Below, in pieces: positions 1 to 5,971 of a stretch of 9,607 nucleotides of DNA; the stretch's first letter is position 1; each line of letters starts with the position of its first letter. The notes beneath the pieces were generated by a model that saw only the letters and a list, made by a program, of their open reading frames with translations, made no database searches and was not told the DNA's origin. The stretch is taken from NCBI GenBank assembly GCA_012799495.1, contig JAAZLD010000352.1:1-9607 (forward strand), in the 5' to 3' direction. The DNA is from Desulfitobacterium sp. Its GTDB lineage: Bacteria > Bacillota > Desulfitobacteriia > Desulfitobacteriales > Desulfitobacteriaceae. Both the position numbers and the translations under genes were made by a program.

Positions 1-1050
1 ATGGGCCAATTCTTCTTCATATGTTAAGAGAACTTTCATCTCCCTTTCATATTGCCTACTATAATTCCAAAGCTTATCTTCATAAACTTTCTCACCTGTA
101 CCCATAATGACTAATTGGATATTTTTAGTCATGATTTCATCTATTACATGAAGCAAAAGATCCAGACCTTTTTGTTCCACCAGACGGGATATAATACATA
201 GAACTGGGATATTTTTATTGACCTTTAATCCTAACTTTTGCTGCAGTTCTCTCTTTCCCTTTACTTTATCTTCAAGTTTAAATGCTTTTTCTCGAGGAGG
301 TATCCCATTGAGAATTCCCACCAGAGAGTCTTTTCTTTTTCGAATAACTCCATCTAAACCTTCTCCAAAGTAAGAATATTGTATCTCTTCCGCATAAGTA
401 GGGCTGACAGTGCTTACAAGATCACTATAAAGAATTCCACCTTTCATATAATTGATATTACCACGAAACTCGAGCTTTTCCGGTGTGAAATAATCCCAAC
501 TTAAACCTAAGACATCCTCAAGGACATCCGCGGGAAAGATCCCTTGATATTTTAGATTATGGATAGTAAACAGGGTTTTAAGATTATGATAAAAGAGATC
601 TTGACCATAGAAAGCACGCCAAAAAACAGGTATTAAAGCTGTGTGCCAGTCATGACAATGAAGGATATCTGGTTTGAATTCCCCCATATAGGGGATACTC
701 TCCAAGACTCCCCGGCTAAAGAAGGCATACTGCTCACCTTCATCATCATCCCCATAACACTGGGAACGAGCAAAATAATAGGGATTATCCAAAAAATAAT
801 AATGGATATTATTATAGATTAGCTCCAGTAGTGTACATTCTTGTCTTCTCCAGGCTAGTGGTACTGTGAAAGTAGCCCGTACTTGGGCCTTTTCTAGTAG
901 TTGAGGGTTAATTCCTTGATGTTTAGGCATGATAACCCTAATCTCCACTCCCTGCTCTTGGAGAGCAAAAGGAAGGGAACCTCCAACTATCCCTAATCCA
1001 CCGGTCTTTATAAAAGGTTCTGCTTCCGTAATCGCGAAAAGGATTTTCAC
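1..1050 (-). CDS. glgA: Glycogen synthase, GT5 family (C-terminus cut off by window edge)
   Basis: Transfers glucose from a nucleotide sugar (normally ADP-glucose in bacteria) to the non-reducing end of alpha-1,4-glucan in the cytoplasm. The 350 codons present cover the N-terminal Rossmann domain and the start of the C-terminal one. Visible motifs are KTGGLG at residues 15-20, HDWH at 133-136 (Asp134), TIHN at 162-165 (His164) and SRLVEQKGLDL at 288-298 (Arg289, Lys294). These match the family's sugar-nucleotide and phosphate-binding residues. About 130 residues are missing, including the catalytic Glu region. The start is GTG at 1050, with GGGGAGGG seven bases upstream and 27 bp after glgP. 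Oddities: residue 21 is Ile where the E. coli enzyme has Asp21, and the segment after NGI (248-250) is about 13 residues shorter than in E. coli, so this is a divergent member. Family assignment is firm; exact substrate is not. Confidence 0.93.
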   Translation of the reverse strand, partial: MKILFAITEAEPFIKTGGLGIVGGSLPFALQEQGVEIRVIMPKHQGINPQLLEKAQVRATFTVPLAWRRQECTLLELIYNNIHYYFLDNPYYFARSQCYGDDDEGEQYAFFSRGVLESIPYMGEFKPDILHCHDWHTALIPVFWRAFYGQDLFYHNLKTLFTIHNLKYQGIFPADVLEDVLGLSWDYFTPEKLEFRGNINYMKGGILYSDLVSTVSPTYAEEIQYSYFGEGLDGVIRKRKDSLVGILNGIPPREKAFKLEDKVKGKRELQQKLGLKVNKNIPVLCIISRLVEQKGLDLLLHVIDEIMTKNIQLVIMGTGEKVYEDKLWNYSRQYEREMKVLLTYEEELAH

Positions 1051-1057
1051 CTAGTTT

Positions 1058-1065
1058 CCCTCCCC
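1058..1065 (-). promoter_or_regulatory. Ribosome binding site of glgA
   Basis: The purine run GGGGAGGG lies seven bases before the GTG at 1050. It supports that GTG as the glgA start, since the reading begins directly with MKILFAITEAEPF, the expected N-terminus of the family. Confidence 0.75.
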
Positions 1066-1077
1066 ACAGATAAACCC

Positions 1078-3522
1078 TCACTCAACTCTCCGACAGCGTA
1101 TCCGCCATACATGATGAGCATATTCCCGAATTGTTCGATCGCTAGAAAACCTCCCACTTTCTGCAATATTGTAAAGGGAAGATGAGTACCACTTTTCCGG
1201 TTCTCCATAATGTTCAGTGGCCCTTTGAAAGGCCTCCATATAAGCTGGAAAATCTTTGAGAACGAAAAACTCGTCATTATAAAGAAGAAGGGAATCATAA
1301 ATAGCTCGAAATTCCTGGGGATTTTCAACTAAGGAATCAGAGTTTAACTGCTCGAGAATTTCTTTAAGAATTGAATTTGTGTGATATTGGTCCCAGGCTT
1401 TATAACTGCGGTTAAGGGTGTAATCGATAACTTCCTCAGCCCGGAGACCAAAGATAAAGCAATGTTCATCCCCTACTGCTTCGCGAATCTCCACATTGGC
1501 TCCATCTAAAGTCCCTATAGTTAGCGCTCCATTCATCATAAACTTCATATTTCCTGTACCGGAAGCTTCTTTCCCAGCAGTAGAGATCTGCTCACTAAGA
1601 TCCGCTGCTGGGTAGATTCTCTCAGCCAAGGAAACATTGAAGTTTTCCATAAAGACCACCTTACAGATCTCCTTCATCCGGGGATCTCCATTGATTTTTT
1701 GGGCTACTGCATGAATCAATTTTATTATGGACTTAGCATAATGATATCCAGGTGCGGCTTTACCCCCAAAGATAAAAGTAAATGAACCATCCACTGAATT
1801 GGGATCTTCCTGGAATTGATTATAGAGAGCCATGATTTTTAAGACATTGAGGAGCTGTCTCTTATAAGCGTGAATCCTCTTAACCTGAACATCAAATAAA
1901 GAATGAGGATCGATATCTATGCCCTGTTCCTTTTTAATGATCTGAGCTAGTTTTTCTTTATTCCTTAATTTCACCTTGGCCAAATCTTCTAAAAAGGCCG
2001 GCTCCTCCCGGAATTTATGCAAATCCTTTAAAGCATTGCCATTGCTAATCCACTCATCCCCAATGGCTTCTGTAATTAATTGAGCTAACTCTGGATTGGC
2101 AGTTAGAAGGAAACGGCGATGATTAACTCCATTGGTAAGGTTTAAAAATTTATAGCCATAGATACGATGAAAATCTTTAAACATATGCTTCTTCAGAATA
2201 TCTGTATGTAATTTGGAGACACCGTTAATAGAATGGCTACCAACTATGGCTAGATTAGCCATCCAAATTTGACCATCCTTAATGATCCCAGTTGTTTTTA
2301 AGAGCTCCTCACCATTAAGGAATCGACGCAAAATATATTGACGATAACGCCGATCTATCTCCTCAACAATCATAAAGATCCGAGGTAAAAGGTTCCGGAA
2401 TAAATCTACTGGCCATTTTTCTAAAGCCTCCGGCATGATGGTATGGTTGGTATAAGAGATAGTATCGACAGTGATGTTCCAGCTTTCATCCCAACCCATT
2501 CCTTCTTCATCAATGAGGATCCGCATTAATTCCGGGATACATAAAGCAGGATGGGTATCGTTAATATGAATAGCTACTCCTTGGGAGAAATTTTTGAGGG
2601 AACCATGGCTTTTTTTATAGCTGCGGACAATGGCACCTAAACCGGCAGCCACAAAAAAGTACTCTTGCTTAAGGCGTAACTCCCGTCCAGCTAAATTACT
2701 ATCTTCCGGATAGAGGATATTAGAAATAGCCTCCACTTCCGATTTATAACTTAAGGCTTGGGTAAAATCCCCTTGATTAAACAGAGCTAAATCTAATTCG
2801 GAAGATAGGGGTTCTGCACTCCATAAGCGCAGATTATTGATCAAAAAAAGGTTTTCATAACTAATGATAGGTATATCATAAGGAACTGCTAAAACGGGCT
2901 CATAATTTTCATGATGAAAAACAAGGCGATTATCCTTAACCTCAGTCCGGACCTGGCCTTTATATTTAACAACAATAGCCTTATCAGGTTTCCTAGTTTC
3001 CCAAAGATAGCCGTTTTTCAACCAATTATCAGCTACCTCTGTTTGATAGCCATTAACGATTTTCTGTTCAAATAAGCCATATTTATAGCGAATACCATTG
3101 CCATGACCAGCAATCCCCGCAAAGGCCATGGAGTCAAGGAAACAGGCTGCTAATCTGCCTAATCCCCCATTACCTAACCCTGCATCCCTTTCTTCACCGA
3201 TTAAATCAGCCAAATCGATATTTAATTCCTTAAGGCCTTCGGCCACAATATCATAGATCCCTATATTGATGAGATAGTTATGGAGGAGCTTACCGATTAA
3301 AAACTCCATGGAAAAATAATAAACCTGCTTACCAGGCTGTTGGGGACCTTTTTGGTGATGGACATAATTGGTGAAAGCCCGGCAGAGGCTAATCTCTTCT
3401 TTGATAAGGACAACTAAGGTATGATATTTATCCCATAAGGTACCTTTTTCGAGAGGGGTCCCCTTAATCTCGGCAAACTTTTCAAGATAGGCATCTTTGA
3501 AACTCTTCTTATCCGCAAACAT
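1078..3522 (-). CDS. glgP: Glycogen (alpha-glucan) phosphorylase, GT35 family
   Basis: Cytoplasmic PLP-dependent enzyme that cleaves terminal alpha-1,4 links of glycogen with phosphate, releasing glucose-1-phosphate. The 814-residue reading from ATG 3522 fits the usual bacterial length of about 800. Visible motifs: YYFSMEFLIGKLL (68-80), GLGNGGLGRLAACF (115-128), HINDTHPAL (319-327), VKRIHAYKRQLLN (547-559), and the PLP site GTGNMKFMMNGALTIGTLDG (655-674), with Lys660 the expected Schiff-base lysine. The frame is open upstream to a GTG at 3618, but that start would overlap glgB and adds 32 residues unlike the family. ATG 3522 has AAGGAG eight bases upstream and is preferred. The gene begins 67 bp after glgB and ends 27 bp before glgA, suggesting one operon. 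No truncation or missing catalytic residue is seen. A maltodextrin preference is possible. Confidence 0.97.
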   Translation of the reverse strand: MFADKKSFKDAYLEKFAEIKGTPLEKGTLWDKYHTLVVLIKEEISLCRAFTNYVHHQKGPQQPGKQVYYFSMEFLIGKLLHNYLINIGIYDIVAEGLKELNIDLADLIGEERDAGLGNGGLGRLAACFLDSMAFAGIAGHGNGIRYKYGLFEQKIVNGYQTEVADNWLKNGYLWETRKPDKAIVVKYKGQVRTEVKDNRLVFHHENYEPVLAVPYDIPIISYENLFLINNLRLWSAEPLSSELDLALFNQGDFTQALSYKSEVEAISNILYPEDSNLAGRELRLKQEYFFVAAGLGAIVRSYKKSHGSLKNFSQGVAIHINDTHPALCIPELMRILIDEEGMGWDESWNITVDTISYTNHTIMPEALEKWPVDLFRNLLPRIFMIVEEIDRRYRQYILRRFLNGEELLKTTGIIKDGQIWMANLAIVGSHSINGVSKLHTDILKKHMFKDFHRIYGYKFLNLTNGVNHRRFLLTANPELAQLITEAIGDEWISNGNALKDLHKFREEPAFLEDLAKVKLRNKEKLAQIIKKEQGIDIDPHSLFDVQVKRIHAYKRQLLNVLKIMALYNQFQEDPNSVDGSFTFIFGGKAAPGYHYAKSIIKLIHAVAQKINGDPRMKEICKVVFMENFNVSLAERIYPAADLSEQISTAGKEASGTGNMKFMMNGALTIGTLDGANVEIREAVGDEHCFIFGLRAEEVIDYTLNRSYKAWDQYHTNSILKEILEQLNSDSLVENPQEFRAIYDSLLLYNDEFFVLKDFPAYMEAFQRATEHYGEPEKWYSSSLYNIAESGRFSSDRTIREYAHHVWRIRCRRVE

Positions 3523-3530
3523 ACCCTTCT

Positions 3531-3537
3531 CTCCTTC
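3531..3537 (-). promoter_or_regulatory. Ribosome binding site that fixes the glgP start
   Basis: GAAGGAG ends eight bases before ATG 3522. No comparable site precedes the upstream in-frame GTG at 3618, which lies inside the end of glgB. This makes 3522 the likely start of glgP. Confidence 0.8.
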
Positions 3538-3589
3538 TGAGCTAGCTCTATGGATTTCCTCAGACCATTCATATGCCAGAAGTTTTCTT

Positions 3590-5584
3590 TTATGAATTAG
3601 GTTTAAGCAAGAGAGCACCCAAAGGGGGGATATTCAAAACTACAGAATGCTTTAGCCCATGCCAGGGAATATCCTCCACTGGTATTAAACCACTGTTAAT
3701 AACCCCATCCCCTCCATACTCCAAGGAGTCACTATTGAGAATTTCCTCATATGTGGTTGCTTCTCGTACACCGATCCGATAATTACTGTACTGCTTAGGT
3801 AAAAAGTTAATAAGGATGATTAAATAATCATCCACCTCCATACCTTGCCGGGAAAAAACAATTATCCCCTGCTCATAATTATGAACATCAATCCACTGAA
3901 ACCCGGAATAGTCCTGATCCTTTTCCCAAAGAGCCTTTTCCCGTCCATAAAGGTTAAGAAGCCTTTGCACAAAATAATGAAACTTCCCATGGAGTTCATA
4001 GTCTAATAAAAACCAATCCAGTTCCCGATCCTCCCGCCATTCAATGAATTGAGGAATCTCCCCTCCCATAAAAAGAAGTTTTTTGCCAGGATAGCAAAGA
4101 AAGTAGCAATATAAAGCCCTTAAGCCGGCGAATTTCTCCTGATATTGCCCAGGCATTTTATTAAGCAAAGATTTTTTACCATGGACAACCTCATCATGAG
4201 ATAAAGGAAGGATAAAATTCTCCTCATAGGCGTACATCATAGGGAAAGTCAAGAGCTCATGAAAAAACCGCCGTTCCTGAAAATCCTTGCTTATATAGCG
4301 GAGGGTGTCATTCATCCACCCCATGTTCCATTTAAAGTCAAAGCCCAGGCCACCTTCCCTAACTGGTTTGGTAACACCGGGCCAAGGGGTAGCCTCTTCC
4401 GCAATCATTAAGACATCAGGATAATAATTATGGACAACAGTGTTCAAACATTGAAGAAAGTTAATTGCCTCTAAGTTTTCTCTTCCCCCATATGCATTGG
4501 GTTGCCAAGGCTTTCCCTCTTTACCGTAGTCCAGATAGAGCATGCTACTGACACCATCCACCCGTAACCCATCCACATGAAAAACATCAAACCAAAAAAT
4601 AGCATTGGAAATAAGGAAGCTCCAAACTTCCCGCCGAGAAAAATCAAATTTATAGGTACCCCAATGGTCATGGCGTTCTGACTCATAGAGAGGAGTTCCA
4701 TCAAAAAGAGCTAAGCCATGGCTATCAGGACAAAAATGCCCCGGCACCCAATCTAAAATCACCCCGATCCCTGCTTGATGGCAGAGATCGATTAAGAGCA
4801 TCAGCTCCTCTGGTTTCCCATAACGACTAGTACAAGCATAATAACCTGTAACTTGATAACCCCAGGAACCATCATAGGGGTGTTCCATCAGGGGTAAGAT
4901 TTCAATATGGGTAAAACCCATGGTTTTTATATATTCAATAAGTTGGGAGCTAATTTCCTTATAACTATAAAAGTCCTCTCCCTTTTTGCGCCAGGAACCT
5001 AGATGTAATTCATAAATAACCATAGGTTCTTGGAGATAATCCTTGGATTTTCTTTGGACTAACCACTCCTCATCCCCCCAAGAATAACCTTCTAAAGAAG
5101 TGATCACAGATGCTGTTTGAGGGCGAACTTCCGTAGAGAATGCAAAAGGATCCCCTTTCAGAAATATCTTACCTTCAGGGGTAAGGATTTTATATTTATA
5201 AATCTCCCCTTCCTCTAAATGAGGGATGAAAAGAGTCCAAATTCCTTGGTCAGCCCATTTTTCCATGGGATGATCTTTACCATCCCAATTATTGAAATCC
5301 CCTACCACCCATACCTGTTGGGCATGGGGAGCCCAAAGGGCAAAATAAGTTCCCCATCTACCTCCATCTTTAATAATATGGGCACCAAATTTTCGATAGC
5401 TATGATAGAACTCACCCCGATTGAATAAATACATTTCACTGGAAGTAAGCTTATTATCTTGAAAATATTCTTGCTCCCTCTGATCAGCTTCCTGTTTTAT
5501 TTTTTGCTTCACTTTTCGGTTCACATTTAGCTTCACTTTTTGTTTCACATTTTGATTCATGTTTTGGTTCACTATTTCCTTCAC
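3590..5584 (-). CDS. glgB: 1,4-alpha-glucan branching enzyme, GH13 with CBM48
   Basis: Cuts alpha-1,4-glucan chains and rejoins them as alpha-1,6 branches, making glycogen in the cytoplasm. Residues about 50-160 form the CBM48 N-domain (YLFNRGEFY, WAPHAQQVWVVGDFNNW). The GH13 barrel follows with LDWVPGHF (277-284), GLRVDGV (339-345; Asp343 nucleophile), MIAEEA (393-398; Glu396 acid/base) and LSHDEVVHGKKSLL (461-474; Asp464). A beta-sandwich C-domain ends the protein. All core residues are present. At 664 residues it is longer than the B. subtilis type (about 630), because of a Lys/Asn/Gln/Val-rich N-terminus encoded by 12-nt tandem repeats. The start is uncertain: GTG 5584 is the first possible codon (TAG two codons upstream), but AGGAG lies 14 bases away. 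GTG or ATG codons recur in frame every 12 bases, and Met51 (5434) begins the conserved region but lacks a clear ribosome site. First gene of the apparent glgBPA operon. Confidence 0.96.
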   Translation of the reverse strand: MKEIVNQNMNQNVKQKVKLNVNRKVKQKIKQEADQREQEYFQDNKLTSSEMYLFNRGEFYHSYRKFGAHIIKDGGRWGTYFALWAPHAQQVWVVGDFNNWDGKDHPMEKWADQGIWTLFIPHLEEGEIYKYKILTPEGKIFLKGDPFAFSTEVRPQTASVITSLEGYSWGDEEWLVQRKSKDYLQEPMVIYELHLGSWRKKGEDFYSYKEISSQLIEYIKTMGFTHIEILPLMEHPYDGSWGYQVTGYYACTSRYGKPEELMLLIDLCHQAGIGVILDWVPGHFCPDSHGLALFDGTPLYESERHDHWGTYKFDFSRREVWSFLISNAIFWFDVFHVDGLRVDGVSSMLYLDYGKEGKPWQPNAYGGRENLEAINFLQCLNTVVHNYYPDVLMIAEEATPWPGVTKPVREGGLGFDFKWNMGWMNDTLRYISKDFQERRFFHELLTFPMMYAYEENFILPLSHDEVVHGKKSLLNKMPGQYQEKFAGLRALYCYFLCYPGKKLLFMGGEIPQFIEWREDRELDWFLLDYELHGKFHYFVQRLLNLYGREKALWEKDQDYSGFQWIDVHNYEQGIIVFSRQGMEVDDYLIILINFLPKQYSNYRIGVREATTYEEILNSDSLEYGGDGVINSGLIPVEDIPWHGLKHSVVLNIPPLGALLLKPNS

Positions 5585-5596
5585 TTTCTAACTCAC
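5489..5596 (-). repeat. 12-nt tandem repeat array spanning the glgB start
   Basis: Eight head-to-tail 12-base units run in frame from GTG 5584 (GTGAAGGAAATA, GTGAACCAAAAC, ATGAATCAAAAT, GTGAAACAAAAA, and so on to ATAAAACAGGAA). The consensus is roughly GTGAAnCAAAAn. They encode degenerate four-residue units such as VNQN, VKQK, VKLN and VNRK. A ninth, weaker unit (GTGAGTTAGAAA, 5585-5596) lies just upstream and contains an in-frame TAG, so the array is not confined to coding sequence. Units differ by several substitutions, which indicates an old or selected array rather than a fresh expansion. Confidence 0.85.
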
Positions 5597-5652
5597 AACT
5601 CCTCACAGGAATCTGCCTTGCTTAAGTTATTAAAGTTATCTTCTTAGCCCTC

Positions 5653-5726
5653 TACCCTACCATCCTGTCCCCTATCCTAAATTCTGTCCCTATCCTAAAT
5701 TCTGCCCTCTATCCTAAATACTGCCC
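5653..5726 (-). repeat. 18-19 nt tandem repeat array upstream of glgB
   Basis: Read on the plus strand, three near-identical units lie end to end: TATCCTAAATTCTGTCCC (5673-5690), TATCCTAAATTCTGCCCTC (5691-5709) and TATCCTAAATACTGCCC (5710-5726). A degenerate fourth unit, TACCCTACCATCCTGTCCC, occupies about 5653-5671. On the transcribed (minus) sense the unit reads GGGCAGAATTTAGGATA. The array sits about 70-140 bases upstream of the glgB start, so it could be an operator cluster or part of the mRNA leader. Confidence 0.85.
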
Positions 5727-5781
5727 ATGCTGAAAGGATTATTCAGAGTTTTTTAACTAAACCAGGGCGTTATTTTAGGAT
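5711..5781 (-). repeat. Imperfect inverted repeat pairing with the glgB-upstream array
   Basis: On the minus strand, ATCCTAAAATAACGCCC (5781 to 5765) is the near-complement of GGGCAGTATTTAGGAT (5726 to 5711). Eight outer pairs and four GCCC/GGGC pairs frame a small mismatch with one extra base, and the loop is about 38 bases. The same left arm could instead pair with the next unit of the tandem array. No T-run follows, so it is not an intrinsic terminator. Confidence 0.55.
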
Positions 5782-5866
5782 GGATTCTTACTCTCCATTA
5801 AATGAAAGCTAGTATGTACTATAGCTATGCACTATTTTTTCAAATAGAACTGATCTAGTCCCATAG

Positions 5867-5914
5867 AAAAAGGGAGCATCCTCAACTGTCCATAACCCAG
5901 TCAAAGATACTCCC
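5867..5914 (-). terminator. Intrinsic terminator after the LTA-synthase gene
   Basis: On the minus strand, GGGAGTATCTTTGACTG (5914-5898) can pair over all 17 positions, with four G-T wobbles, with CAGTTGAGGATGCTCCC (5888-5872). The loop is nine bases and is followed directly by TTTTT. It lies 57 bases past the stop codon of the upstream gene and should separate that gene from the glycogen operon. Confidence 0.85.
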
Positions 5915-5961
5915 TAGTAAGTTAATCCTTAGCAAGTTACTCCTTAGGAATCAAAGTTACT
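5896..5961 (-). repeat. Degenerate 15-nt tandem repeats after the LTA-synthase stop
   Basis: On the plus strand, consecutive units read CCCAGTCAAAGATACT (5896-5911), CCCTAGTAAGTTAAT (5912-5926), CCTTAGCAAGTTACT (5927-5941) and CCTTAGGAATCAAAGTTACT (5942-5961, with a five-base insertion). The two central units match at 12 of 15 positions. The first unit forms part of the ascending terminator arm. Confidence 0.65.
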
Positions 5962-5971
5962 TCTCTATATT

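Larger units (their letters stand above)
5585..5971. other. 387-bp non-coding region between the LTA-synthase gene and glgB
   Basis: No credible gene is seen on either strand. From right to left it holds the 15-nt array and terminator following the LTA-synthase gene, then an A/T-rich stretch (about 5785-5865), an inverted copy of the tandem unit (5765-5781), the 18-19 nt array (5653-5726), and a short A/T-rich leader with AGGAG at 5599-5603. A glgB promoter must lie here if the upstream terminator works, but no standard sigma-A promoter is convincing. TTGAAA near 5842 and TATAGT near 5820 are only 14 bases apart, and AATAAT near 5740 lacks a -35. A different sigma factor or an activator-dependent promoter is possible. 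Confidence 0.7.

Noticed and set aside
1047..1328. 93-residue minus-strand reading frame
   Set aside because: It lies in another frame of glgP and across the glgP-glgA gap, with no ribosome site or recognisable domain.
3523..3618. GTG at 3618 as the glgP start (adding 32 residues)
   Set aside because: It overlaps the end of glgB, has no good ribosome site, and the added residues do not resemble the family. ATG 3522 has AAGGAG at ideal spacing.
3573..3782. Short plus-strand reading frames here and at 5219-5428, 8886-9083 and 9031-9258
   Set aside because: All are antisense to well-supported genes, with no ribosome site or family resemblance.
4471..4704. 77-residue minus-strand frame with a hydrophobic, Met-rich product
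   Set aside because: It is entirely inside the catalytic part of glgB in another frame; its hydrophobic look comes from frame-shifted codons.
5653..5726. CRISPR array
   Set aside because: The units are directly adjacent with no unique spacers and are only 17-19 bases long; no cas genes are nearby.
5820..5847. Sigma-A promoter for glgB from TTGAAA and TATAGT
   Set aside because: The spacing is only 14 bases, well short of 16-18, and no better pair is in range, so it is mentioned only within the non-coding region entry.
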